Positions 8,941 through 16,974 of a stretch of 64,000 bases of DNA are shown here, piece after piece. The DNA comes from Bordetella parapertussis (GTDB lineage: Bacteria; Pseudomonadota; Gammaproteobacteria; Burkholderiales; Casimicrobiaceae). Position numbers and translations under genes: made by a program. Positions within the stretch are counted from its first letter, which is position 1. The number at the start of each line of letters is the position of its first letter. The notes under the pieces are model-generated. The model saw nothing but the letters and a program-made list of their open reading frames with translations, did not search any database and was not told where the DNA came from. The DNA lies in assembly GCA_943331295.2 (NCBI GenBank), contig CALQLA020000023.1, positions 1 through 64,000 of the forward strand, read 5' to 3'.

Positions 8941-9175
8941 TGCTGTATTTCCTCAAGAACAAATAAATCGGGATGACCCGGCCAATGTTTCGATCTCAAG
9001 GAAAGGAAAGTACGGACAACGACTGCAGTGCGGTCGTACGAGTCGCGCTTTACTACTTACTTGAAACAAAACACTGCTCGGAGTCTACGCGGATTTCACG
9101 GATAACACCACCCGGTACCCGCCGAGGGGCGTGGCTGCCCTCCGGTGTGTCGCTTTTGGTCTTTTTGCCCGCCGG
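8941..9175 (-). promoter_or_regulatory. Non-coding leader/promoter region of the cold-shock gene
   Basis: This 235-base stretch between the csp ATG and the end of the MetE-like gene has lower GC than its surroundings and holds no credible ORF. The Shine-Dalgarno (GAGGA) is at about 8950. An imperfect dyad is centred on CTGCAG near 9021-9026. I could not place -35 and -10 boxes with confidence. Long leaders of this kind fold differently with temperature in other csp genes, but that is only an inference here. Confidence 0.4.
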
Positions 9176-10222
9176 TCAGTTCCCGGCACGCGCGCCGGCG
9201 CCCAGTTCGGCGCGAACCAGGGCCGCCCCCGCGCCCAGCGCCATCAGCTTGCCGCGGGCGACGTCGCGCGACAGCGGGACCATGCCGCAGTTGGTGCAGG
9301 GGTAGAGCTTCTCGGGGGCGACGTAGGCGAGCGCCGCCCGGATCGTCGCCGCCACGGCCTCCGGCGTCTCCACGTCGGTCGACGCGACGTCGATTGCCCC
9401 CACCAGCACGTCCTTGCCCCGCAGGAGCCCGATCAGCTCGATCGGCACGCGCGAGTTCGCGCATTCGAGCGACACCTGCTCGATCGCCGACTGCGCCAGC
9501 AGGGGGAAGATGCGCTCGTACTGCCGCCACTCGCCGCCCAGCGTCTTCTTCCAGTCGTTGTTGGCCTTGATCCCGTAGCCGTAGCAGATGTGGACGGCGG
9601 TGGTGCACTTGAGGCCCCGGGCCGCGCGCTCCAGCGTCCGCACGCCCCAGTCGGCAACCTCGTCGAAGTACACGTTGAACGCCGGCTCGTCGAACTGGAT
9701 CACGTCCACGCCCGTGGCCTCGATCGCGAGCGCCTCCTCGTTGAGGATCTCCGCGAACGCCGCGGCGAGCTTTTCGCGGCTCTTGTAGTGCGCGTCGTAG
9801 AGCGTGTCGACCATCGTCATCGGCCCCGGCAGCGTGAACTTCACCCGGCGGTCGGTCTCGTTCTTGAGGAACCGCGCGCTGTCGACGAAGACCGGGTGCC
9901 GGCGCGCCACCGGTCCAACGACCATCGGCACGGCGGCGTCGTAGCGGTTGCGGATGCGCACCGTCTGCTTGTGCTCGAAGTCGACGCCCTCGAGGCTCTC
10001 GATGAGCGTGGTGACGAAGTGCCGGCGCGTCTGCTCGCCGTCGGTCACGATGTCGATGCCGGCGCGTTCCTGGTCGCGCAGCACGAGCCGCACCGCATCG
10101 CGCATGCCGTCGGCCAGCGCCTCGCCCTCGAGGCGCCACGGCGCCCACAGCTCGCCGGGGTTCGCGAGCCACGCGGGCTTGGGCAGGCTGCCGGCGATCG
10201 TCGTCTGGAGTATTTTGCTCAT
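9176..10222 (-). CDS. MetE C-terminal-domain (cobalamin-independent methionine synthase family) protein
   Basis: I start at MSKILQTTIA, which has GGAG upstream. The protein is 348 residues, a single barrel matching the C-terminal catalytic half of MetE (about 750 residues in full). The zinc ligands that activate the thiol substrate are all present: HIC (His and Cys) in VHICYGYG, the Glu of SLECANS, and the Cys of PCTNCGMVP. The N-terminal MetE barrel is absent, so it probably uses a methyl donor other than the usual polyglutamylated folate, or needs a partner. It transfers a methyl group to homocysteine or a similar thiol. Its true substrate is not shown by sequence. Confidence 0.8.
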   Translation of the reverse strand: MSKILQTTIAGSLPKPAWLANPGELWAPWRLEGEALADGMRDAVRLVLRDQERAGIDIVTDGEQTRRHFVTTLIESLEGVDFEHKQTVRIRNRYDAAVPMVVGPVARRHPVFVDSARFLKNETDRRVKFTLPGPMTMVDTLYDAHYKSREKLAAAFAEILNEEALAIEATGVDVIQFDEPAFNVYFDEVADWGVRTLERAARGLKCTTAVHICYGYGIKANNDWKKTLGGEWRQYERIFPLLAQSAIEQVSLECANSRVPIELIGLLRGKDVLVGAIDVASTDVETPEAVAATIRAALAYVAPEKLYPCTNCGMVPLSRDVARGKLMALGAGAALVRAELGAGARAGN

Positions 10223-10281
10223 CGGGGGCTCCGCAGGGGGAAGGAGGTCCGGGCGCCGCATGGCGTCGGCACGGGGCGGGA

Positions 10282-10287
10282 ATTATA
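10282..10287 (-). promoter_or_regulatory. -10 box (TATAAT) upstream of the MetE-like gene
   Basis: A perfect TATAAT on the minus strand, 60 bases before the chosen ATG. No recognisable -35 sits 17 bases upstream, so it may need an activator or be fortuitous. Confidence 0.4.
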
Positions 10288-10389
10288 ACGGGCGGACCGG
10301 TCCGGCGCCGGCCGCGCCGCCTGGCGGCTTGACCGTCGCGGCGCGACCAAGTACGTTGGCGCGTCCACAACCCGCGAGCCTTCCCGACC

Positions 10390-11355
10390 ATGCCCAAAGT
10401 CCTCTTCTCCGACAACGACTTCCCCGACCTCGACCTGGAGCAGCGCCTGTTCGCGGCCGCCGGCATCGAGCTTGTCGTCGGCCGGTGCCGGACCGAGGAC
10501 GAGGTGATCGCCGCGGCGAAGGACTGCTTCGGCATCCTGCTGCAGTACGCGCCGATCGGCGAGCGCGTGGTGAGCGCGCTGCCCGGCCTCGGCGTCGTCA
10601 GCCGGCTCGGCGCCGGCTTCGACACGATCGACACCGACGCCTGCGCGAAGCACGGCGTGTGGGTCGCGAACTCGCCCGACTACGGCGTGGGCGAGGTCGC
10701 GACGCACGCGCTGGCGCTGGCGCTCGCCCTGATGCGCAACGTCGTCGCGTACAACCGCGACATCCTGGCCGGGAAGTGGCATTTCATGTCGTCGGGCCGG
10801 CTGCGCCGCGCGAGCGACATGACGATCGGCATCGTCGGCCTGGGGCGCATCGGCAAGCGGATGGCGCACCTCTCCCGCAACGTGTTCAAGTCGGTCGTGG
10901 CCTGCGACCCGTACATCATCGACGGCGATTTTCCCGCGTACGTCGAGCGCGGCACGCTGGCCGAGGTGTTCGCCCGGAGCGACGTCGTGTCGCTGCACGT
11001 GCCGCTCAACGCCGAGACGCGCGGGATGATCGGCGCCGGCGTCCTGGCCGCGATGAAGCCCGGCTCGTTCCTCGTCAATACCTCGCGTGGGGCGGTCGTC
11101 GACGTCGACGCCGCCGCCGCCGCGCTGGAAGCGGGCACGCTCTCCGGTCTCGCCCTCGACGTGCTGCCGGTGGAGCCGGTGCCCCGGGACTCGAAGCTCC
11201 TCGGGCATCCGCGCGTGATCCTCACGCCGCACGCGGCTTTCTACTCGGTCGAGGCCGAGCGCGAGCTGCGGCGCAAGGCGGCGCAGAACCTGGTCACCTG
11301 GCTTGCGACCGGGCGGCCCGACTACGTGATCACCCCGGGTACCCGCCGCCCATAG
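10390..11355 (+). CDS. D-2-hydroxyacid dehydrogenase (SerA/CtBP-like)
   Basis: A 321-residue NAD-dependent dehydrogenase of the D-isomer-specific family. The Rossmann motif GLGRIG is at about residues 146-151. The catalytic Arg is in NTSRGAVVD, the Glu in LPVEPVP and the His in LTPHAAFYS, in the usual order. It reduces a 2-keto acid or oxidises a 2-hydroxy acid in the cytosol. It has no C-terminal ACT domain, so it is not a regulated SerA. The exact substrate is unknown. It is divergent from the MetE-like gene and is followed by grxD on the same strand. Confidence 0.85.
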   Translation: MPKVLFSDNDFPDLDLEQRLFAAAGIELVVGRCRTEDEVIAAAKDCFGILLQYAPIGERVVSALPGLGVVSRLGAGFDTIDTDACAKHGVWVANSPDYGVGEVATHALALALALMRNVVAYNRDILAGKWHFMSSGRLRRASDMTIGIVGLGRIGKRMAHLSRNVFKSVVACDPYIIDGDFPAYVERGTLAEVFARSDVVSLHVPLNAETRGMIGAGVLAAMKPGSFLVNTSRGAVVDVDAAAAALEAGTLSGLALDVLPVEPVPRDSKLLGHPRVILTPHAAFYSVEAERELRRKAAQNLVTWLATGRPDYVITPGTRRP

Positions 11356-11394
11356 CGGCTGGCGGCCCGCGGGGATTCGCGCGGGACGATGCTG

Positions 11395-11400
11395 TAGAAT
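11395..11400 (+). promoter_or_regulatory. -10-like box (TAGAAT) upstream of grxD
   Basis: TAGAAT matches the sigma-70 -10 consensus at 5 of 6 positions and lies 34 bases before the grxD ATG. The -35 region is weak. A GGAGG ribosome-binding site follows at about 11425. Confidence 0.4.
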
Positions 11401-11434
11401 CCGCAATCCCGTTACACGACGTTCGGAGGCACCC

Positions 11435-11752
11435 ATGAGCATTCAGGACACCATCCGCGAGCAGGTCACGAAGAACGGCGTCGTGCTGTACATGAAGGGC
11501 ACGCCGCAATTCCCGCAGTGCGGTTTCTCCAACGCCGCGACGCAGATGCTCCGCGCCTGCGGCGTCGAGAACTTCCTCGCGGTGAACGTGCTGGCCGACG
11601 CCGAGATTCGCCAGGGCATCAAGGAATACGCCAACTGGCCGACGATTCCCCAGCTCTACGTCAACGGCGAATTCGTCGGCGGCAGCGACATCATGCGCGA
11701 GATGTACGAGTCGGGCGAGCTGCAGCAGCTGCTCGCGAAACAGGCCGCCTGA
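11435..11752 (+). CDS. grxD: Monothiol CGFS glutaredoxin (Grx4/GrxD)
   Basis: A 105-residue protein with the active-site motif QCGFS at about residues 29-33 and the glutathione-binding TIPQLY and GGSDIM motifs. Monothiol CGFS glutaredoxins bind a [2Fe-2S] cluster between two monomers and glutathione, and pass clusters to client proteins; they are poor thiol reductases. The length is that of single-domain Grx4. GGAGG lies 7 bases before the ATG. It converges on spoT, with a GC palindrome between them. Confidence 0.95.
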   Translation: MSIQDTIREQVTKNGVVLYMKGTPQFPQCGFSNAATQMLRACGVENFLAVNVLADAEIRQGIKEYANWPTIPQLYVNGEFVGGSDIMREMYESGELQQLLAKQAA

Positions 11753-11767
11753 CGGCGGCGCCCCGGC

Positions 11768-11789
11768 GCGGCGGCGGGCCCGCCGCCGC
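11768..11789. terminator. GC palindrome between grxD and spoT
   Basis: A perfect 22-base palindrome (11-base half-sites centred on GGGCCC, no loop) in the 68-base gap between two convergent genes. It may act as a shared terminator, but no T-tract follows. Confidence 0.35.
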
Positions 11790-11820
11790 AGGGGAGGCCT
11801 GCCGCGCGGCGGCGCGGGCG

Positions 11821-13965
11821 TCAGGTCCGCGCGCGCTGGACGCGCCGGACCTCGGGAATCCGCTTCAGCGCGCGCATCACGTGCGCCAGGTGGCGCCGGT
11901 CCTTCACCTGCACGCTGAAGAACATCGCGAGCACCTCGTTGCCGTCCGGGCGCTCCATCGACACGTTGTCGATGTTGGCGCCGGCGTCGGCGATCGTCAT
12001 CGCGACGTCGGCCAGCAGGCCGCGCCGGTCCGACACCAGCAGCCGGATGCCGGCGTCGAACACGCCTTCCACGTCGGCCGCCCATTCGACGTCGATCAGC
12101 TGCTCCTGGTCGACGCGCTGCTTCTTCAGCGTCACGCAGTCGCGGACGTGGACGACGAGCCCGTGCCCCTTCCGGAACTGGCCGACGAGCTTGTCGCCCG
12201 GCACCGGCCGGCAGCAGCGCGCGTACTGGATCGCCACACCTTCGACCCCGCGCAGCGTCAGCGGCGGCGGCTTGGCTGGCGCGGTGCCCGTGGCACCGGC
12301 GCGGCCGTCGTCGGCGATCTTCCCCGCGGGGCGCGTGAGCGCCTGCGCGACGGCGAACGACAGGCGCTTGCCGAGGCCGATGTCGGCGAGGATCTCGAGC
12401 TGGCTGCGGGCGCCGAATTCCTTCTGCAGGGATTCCCAGCGCTCCCACTTGATCGACTCCGGCAGGACCTTGAGGGTGGCCAGCGCCTGCTCCAGCATCC
12501 GCTCGCCGAGCGCCGCCGACTCCTTCTGCTGCAGGCCCTTCAGGAAGTGGCGGATCCGCGAGCGGGCCTTGCCGGTGCCGACGAACTGCAGCCACGAGGG
12601 ATTGGGCCGGGAAGTCGGCGAGGTGAGAATCTCGACCTGGTCGCCGTTCTTCAGTTCGGTGCGCAGCGGCATCTGGTCGTAGTTGATCCGCGCCGCGACG
12701 CAGTGGTGACCGATGTCGGTGTGCACGGCGTACGCGAAGTCGACGGCGGTCGCGCCGCGCGGCAGCGCCATGATCTTGCCCTTCGGCGTGAACACGTAGA
12801 TCTCCTCGGGGAAGAGATCGCCCTTGATGTGCTCCAGGAACTCCTTCGAGTCGCGCGACTCGGACTGGATCTCGAGCAGGCTCTGCACCCAGCGGTGGGT
12901 CTTGGCCTGCGCCTCGGCGATGTCGAACTCGCCGCCGCTCTTGTAGAGCCAGTGCGCGGCCACGCCCGCCTCCGCGACGCGGTGCATGTCGTGGGTGCGG
13001 ATCTGCGCTTCCAGCGGCGTGCCGAACGGCCCGAACAGCGTCGTGTGCAGCGACTGGTAGCCGTTCGCCTTAGGGATCGCGATGTAGTCCTTGAACTTGC
13101 CGGGGATCGGCTTGTACAGGTTGTGCAGCACGCCGAGCGCCGCGTAGCAGGCGGTGGAGTCGGGCACCAGCACGCGCACGCCGTAGATGTCGAACACCTG
13201 CGAGAACGTGTAGCGCTTCTCGCGCATCTTCTTGTAGACCGAGAAGATGGTCTTCTCGCGCCCGGACACGTGGGCGGTGATGCCGGCCTTGCCGAAGCCC
13301 TCGCGGATGACGTCGAGCAGCCGGTTCATCACCTCGCGGCGATTGCCGCGAGCCGCCTTGATCGCGGTGGCCAGCACCCGGTAGCGCATCGGGTACAGGT
13401 GCTTGAACGCGAGGTCCTGCAACTCGAGGTAGAGGGCGTTGAGGCCCAGCCGGTTGGCGATCGGCGCGTAGATGTCGACCGTCTCGGTGGCGATGCGCCG
13501 CCGGTGCGCGCGCGCCATCGCGTCGAGCGTGCGCATGTTGTGCAGGCGGTCGGCGAGCTTGATCAGGATGACCCGGACGTCCTTGGCCATCGCGAGCAGC
13601 ATCTTGCGGAAGTTCTCGGCCTGCGCCTCTTCCCGGGTCGTGAACTCGATCTGGTCGAGCTTCGACAGGCCGTCGACCATGTCGGCGACCGGCTTGCCGA
13701 ACGACGCCTCGATCTCCGCCTTGGTGACGGTGGTGTCCTCCATCACGTCGTGGAGGAGGGCCGCGGACAGCCCTGCGGCATCGAGCCGCCACTGCGAGAG
13801 GATGCTGGCGACCGCCAGCGGGTGCGTGATGTAGGGCTCGCCCGACTTCCGGAACTGGCCGCGGTGGGCCGATTCCGAGAAATCGAACGCGCGCTCGACG
13901 AGCGCGATGTCGGGCGGCGGCAGGTAGTTGCCGAGATGCCGGGTGAACTCCGCGATCTCGGACAT
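11821..13965 (-). CDS. spoT: Bifunctional (p)ppGpp synthetase/hydrolase SpoT
   Basis: A 714-residue RelA/SpoT-homologue. The N-terminal HD hydrolase domain is intact: His34, His48, HD at 72-73 and ED at 76-77 (LLHDVMEDT), so it can break down (p)ppGpp. The synthetase domain follows (KMREKRYTFSQVFDIYGVRV region), then TGS (VFTPKGKIMALPRGATAVDF), a Zn-finger or helical region with RCCRPVPGD, and a C-terminal ACT/RRM domain. It sits downstream of rpoZ, the usual order in proteobacteria. It controls the stringent response to fatty-acid, carbon or phosphate stress. The ATG is preceded only by a 34-base gap from rpoZ. Confidence 0.96.
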   Translation of the reverse strand: MSEIAEFTRHLGNYLPPPDIALVERAFDFSESAHRGQFRKSGEPYITHPLAVASILSQWRLDAAGLSAALLHDVMEDTTVTKAEIEASFGKPVADMVDGLSKLDQIEFTTREEAQAENFRKMLLAMAKDVRVILIKLADRLHNMRTLDAMARAHRRRIATETVDIYAPIANRLGLNALYLELQDLAFKHLYPMRYRVLATAIKAARGNRREVMNRLLDVIREGFGKAGITAHVSGREKTIFSVYKKMREKRYTFSQVFDIYGVRVLVPDSTACYAALGVLHNLYKPIPGKFKDYIAIPKANGYQSLHTTLFGPFGTPLEAQIRTHDMHRVAEAGVAAHWLYKSGGEFDIAEAQAKTHRWVQSLLEIQSESRDSKEFLEHIKGDLFPEEIYVFTPKGKIMALPRGATAVDFAYAVHTDIGHHCVAARINYDQMPLRTELKNGDQVEILTSPTSRPNPSWLQFVGTGKARSRIRHFLKGLQQKESAALGERMLEQALATLKVLPESIKWERWESLQKEFGARSQLEILADIGLGKRLSFAVAQALTRPAGKIADDGRAGATGTAPAKPPPLTLRGVEGVAIQYARCCRPVPGDKLVGQFRKGHGLVVHVRDCVTLKKQRVDQEQLIDVEWAADVEGVFDAGIRLLVSDRRGLLADVAMTIADAGANIDNVSMERPDGNEVLAMFFSVQVKDRRHLAHVMRALKRIPEVRRVQRART

Positions 13966-13999
13966 CGGCGACCCGCCTAGCGCCGCGGACGCGGCAGCG

Positions 14000-14206
14000 T
14001 CAGCTCTGCCCCTTCAGCAACAGCTCGATGCCGACCTTGCCGGCGGCGATCTCGCGCAGCGCGATGACCGTCGGCTTGTCGCGGTCGGCATCGAGCATCG
14101 GCGTCGAGCCGGCCGTGATCTGGCGCGCGCGATTGGTCGCGGCGAGCGTCAGTTCGAAGCGGTTGGGAATGCGGGCAAGGCAGTCTTCGATGGTGATGCG
14201 GGCCAT
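14000..14206 (-). CDS. rpoZ: RNA polymerase omega subunit
   Basis: A 68-residue protein beginning [19 protein letters not shown], with the omega core motif (NRARQI, then [13 protein letters not shown]). Omega helps assemble the beta' subunit and forms part of the ppGpp-binding site 1 on RNA polymerase. That fits its place directly upstream of spoT. It follows gmk on the minus strand with a 23-base gap. The length fits short betaproteobacterial omegas. Confidence 0.95.
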   Translation of the reverse strand: MARITIEDCLARIPNRFELTLAATNRARQITAGSTPMLDADRDKPTVIALREIAAGKVGIELLLKGQS

Positions 14207-14229
14207 GGCGGGTTACCGGTAGTGTGGAA

Positions 14230-14871
14230 TCAGGTCGGGGGCGCCACGAGCGAGCTGATCAATGCCCGGTGGCGCGCTTGTTGTGCCGTCGCGCGCAGGC
14301 GACTCGCCCGGACGATGGCGCCCAAGTCGTCGACTGCAGTCGCAAAGTCCTGATTAATAATAACATAATCGAACTCCTCGCAGTGGCTCATCTCCTCGCG
14401 CGCCGCCTCGACCCGGCGCGCGATCACCGCGGCCGCATCCTGGCCGCGCTTTTCGAGGCGTTCGGACAGCGCGTCGAGCGACGGCGGCAGCACGAAGACG
14501 AGCACCGCCGACCCCACGAGCCGGCGCACCTGGCGGGCGCCCTGCCAGTCGATCTCCAGCAGCACGTCGCGACCCTCCGCGACCTGCTCCTTGAGCCAGG
14601 TCGCCGACGTCGCGTACCAGTTGCCGTGCACGTGCGCGTGCTCGAGGAACTCGCCGGCGCTCTTCCGCTGCATGAACCCGGGCTCGTCGATGAACCGGTA
14701 GTGGATGCCGTCGACCTCCCCGGGGCGCGGGGCGCGGGTGGTGTACGAGATCGAAAGCCGGATTCCCGGCTCCCGCTCGAGCAGCGCGCGGACGAGGCTG
14801 GTCTTGCCGCCGCCGGACGGCGCCGCGACGACGAAAAGGTTTCCCCGCGCGTGATTTCCCGGCGCATGCAT
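14230..14871 (-). CDS. gmk: Guanylate kinase
   Basis: A 213-residue enzyme that converts GMP and ATP to GDP and ADP. The start is MHAPGNHARG, since the frame upstream of this Met is not conserved-looking. The P-loop is APSGGGKTS (about residues 17-25). The GMP-binding region holds SYTTRAPRPGE and GIHYRF, and the lid follows (EKRGQDAAAVIARRV). GDP made here feeds GTP, the precursor of ppGpp made by SpoT in the same gene run. An AT-rich patch (ATTAATAATAACATAATC) near 14352-14369 falls inside the coding region and encodes part of the YVIINQ strand. Confidence 0.95.
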   Translation of the reverse strand: MHAPGNHARGNLFVVAAPSGGGKTSLVRALLEREPGIRLSISYTTRAPRPGEVDGIHYRFIDEPGFMQRKSAGEFLEHAHVHGNWYATSATWLKEQVAEGRDVLLEIDWQGARQVRRLVGSAVLVFVLPPSLDALSERLEKRGQDAAAVIARRVEAAREEMSHCEEFDYVIINQDFATAVDDLGAIVRASRLRATAQQARHRALISSLVAPPT

Positions 14872-14972
14872 CGGTGTGGTCTGGTTGGTCGCTCGTGGAT
14901 GGTCGGATGCCGGAGGCCGGCTGCGGCGTGCCGTCGGACGGCCCGCCCCGGGCGGTCGTCGCGGCGCGCCCA

Positions 14973-15839
14973 CTATTCTACGTTCTGCACCTGCTCGCGC
15001 ATCTGCTCGATCAGCACCTTGAGTTCGAGCGAGGCCTGGGAGAGCTCGGCGTCTACCGACTTCGAGCCCAGGGTATTGGCCTCCCGGTGCAGTTCCTGCA
15101 TCAGGAAGTCGAGCCGCTTGCCGGCGGCGGCGCCTGCCCGCAGCACGCGCCGGACCTCGGCGACGTGCGTGCCGAGCCGCGACACCTCCTCGGCGACGTC
15201 GATCTTGGTCGCGAACAGCGCGAGCTCCTGCTTCAGCCGTTCCTGGTCCGGATCGAGCCCGGCGTCGCGAATCCGCGCACCCAGCTTTTCGAGGTAGGCC
15301 GCGTGGACGACGGGAATCCGAGGCGCGACGCGGGCGACCTGCGTCTCGATCGCGGCGCAGCACTCCTCCAGCATCGCCTGCGTCTTGGCACCCTCGCGCG
15401 CCCGGGCTGCCGCAAGGTCGGCCAGCGCCTGCCCGAGGAGCTCGTGGACGCGCGCGGCGAGGGCTTCCGGCGCGATGGTGGGCTCGGCCAGCACGCCGGG
15501 CCAGCGCAGGATCTCGTTGACGGATATCGGGGCCGAGCCCGGGGCGTGCCGGAGCACGTCGGCCGCGGCGGCGGCCAGCTGCGCCACCCGCTGCGGATCG
15601 ACGGCGAGGCCGGCGGCGCCGGGCGTGGTCCGGTTGAGGCTCACGCGGCACTCGACCTTGCCGCGCTTCAACTCGGCCGCTATACGCTCGCGCAGCGCCG
15701 ACTCCAGCCCGCGCAACTCGTCGGGAAGCCGCAGCTGCAGGTCGAGGTAGCGGTGGTTGACCGAGCGGAGCTCGACGGCTAGGGAAACCCCCGGTAAATC
15801 CGCGGCAACGGCCGCGAATCCGGTCATGCTGACGATCAT
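14973..15839 (-). CDS. yicC: YicC/YloC-family endoribonuclease
   Basis: A 288-residue protein starting MIVSMTGFAA, the hallmark N-terminus of the family. The second conserved motif is SVNHRYLDLQLRLPDEL, and the C-terminal part contains RLGTHV and GKRLDFLMQELHREANTLGSK (family DUF1732). Members are metal-dependent ribonucleases acting on mRNA or sRNA. It precedes gmk on the same strand with a 101-base gap, as in many proteobacteria. It is divergent from the Ser/Thr kinase. Confidence 0.93.
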   Translation of the reverse strand: MIVSMTGFAAVAADLPGVSLAVELRSVNHRYLDLQLRLPDELRGLESALRERIAAELKRGKVECRVSLNRTTPGAAGLAVDPQRVAQLAAAAADVLRHAPGSAPISVNEILRWPGVLAEPTIAPEALAARVHELLGQALADLAAARAREGAKTQAMLEECCAAIETQVARVAPRIPVVHAAYLEKLGARIRDAGLDPDQERLKQELALFATKIDVAEEVSRLGTHVAEVRRVLRAGAAAGKRLDFLMQELHREANTLGSKSVDAELSQASLELKVLIEQMREQVQNVE

Positions 15840-15998
15840 CGGTGCTTTTTCCGGGCTTTATGCACGTGTACTGGCTTTACTTTGTCCGCGCGGTTGTCGA
15901 GAATGTAGGCGTTATCCACCCCCGGCGCAAGGCCGCCGGGGCAGGCGGCATCCCGCCCTGCCGGCGGAACCGATCCCCTCGGGCAAGGTCTGTTTACC

Positions 15999-16937
15999 AT
16001 GGCCGTCACCAATCAAGCGCTGCCCGGCGACTACCGGCTGCTGAACTACCGGATCGACCGGCAGATCAGCCGCGGCGGCTTCTCGATCGTCTATCGCGCC
16101 TTCGACGAGACCGCCACGCCGGTCGCCATCAAGGAATACCTGCCCGCGTCGCTGGTTCTGCGCACCGAGGGCGACATCGTGCGCGCGAGCTCCGCGGAGA
16201 ACCTCACCTCGTTCCGCTACGGCATGAAGTGCTTCTTCGAGGAAGGCCGGGCGCTGGCGAAGATCAACCACCCGAACGTGGTGCGCGTGCTGAACTTCTT
16301 CCGCGCCAACGAGACGGTTTACATGGTGATGCGCTACGAGCGCGGCCGGACGCTGCAGCAGCAGATCCAGCTGCGGCAGGACCACATGTCGGAGCGGCTC
16401 GTCCGGCAGGTGTTCACGCAGCTCCTGAACGGCCTGCGCGAAGTGCACACGCACAAGCTGCTGCACCTCGACATCAAGCCGGCCAACATCTACCTGCGCA
16501 CCGACGGCTCGCCGGTGCTGCTCGATTTCGGCGCCGCGCGGCAGACGCTCACCACCAACCGCCCGAAGCTCGCGCCGATGTACACGCCGGGCTTCGCCGC
16601 GCCCGAGCAGTATCGCGACCCCGATCGCCTGGGACCGTGGACCGATGTCTACGGCGCCGGCGCCAGCATGTTCGCCTGCCTCGCCGCGTTCGCGCCGCAG
16701 GCCGCGGACGCCCGGTTGCAGGAGGACCACCTCGTGTCGGCGAAGAAGATCTGGTCCGGCCAGTATTCCGACGACATCCTCGAGGTCATCGACTGGTGCC
16801 TGCGGCTCGATCCGCTCGAACGACCGCAATCGGTCTTCGCGCTGCAGAAGGCGCTGCGGAACATCCCGCAGAAGAAGCCCAAGCTCTCGTTCCTCGCGAG
16901 CATCAAGCGGAAGCTGTTCAGCGAAATCGGCGCATGA
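15999..16937 (+). CDS. Ser/Thr protein kinase (Hanks type, HLD catalytic loop)
   Basis: A 312-residue soluble kinase. The glycine loop is SRGGFSIVY (about residues 24-32), the ATP-anchoring Lys is in VAIKEYLP, the catalytic loop is LLHLDIKPANIYL and the metal-binding loop is LLDFGAARQ. The activation segment ends APEQY. The Arg of HRD is Leu, which makes it a non-RD kinase that may not need activation-loop phosphorylation. No transmembrane segment or extracellular sensor is seen. A PP2C phosphatase gene begins 37 bases later, forming a kinase-phosphatase pair. Candidate targets are the two FHA/TagH proteins at 3.8 and 7.5 kb, by analogy with PpkA-PppA-Fha. Confidence 0.9.
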   Translation: MAVTNQALPGDYRLLNYRIDRQISRGGFSIVYRAFDETATPVAIKEYLPASLVLRTEGDIVRASSAENLTSFRYGMKCFFEEGRALAKINHPNVVRVLNFFRANETVYMVMRYERGRTLQQQIQLRQDHMSERLVRQVFTQLLNGLREVHTHKLLHLDIKPANIYLRTDGSPVLLDFGAARQTLTTNRPKLAPMYTPGFAAPEQYRDPDRLGPWTDVYGAGASMFACLAAFAPQAADARLQEDHLVSAKKIWSGQYSDDILEVIDWCLRLDPLERPQSVFALQKALRNIPQKKPKLSFLASIKRKLFSEIGA

Positions 16938-16974
16938 CGCAGGCAGCCTTTCCGACGGACAGGGGCTGCGGCTG

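Noticed and set aside
11518..13980. An 820-codon plus-strand frame over spoT
   Set aside because: It runs antisense to spoT and overlaps grxD in another frame, with no recognisable domain.
14352..14369. AT-rich patch in the gmk region considered as a promoter
   Set aside because: It lies inside the gmk coding sequence and encodes conserved residues of the protein.
15930..15968. GC-rich inverted sequence upstream of the Ser/Thr kinase considered as a riboswitch or attenuator
   Set aside because: Pairing is partial and no known aptamer pattern is seen.
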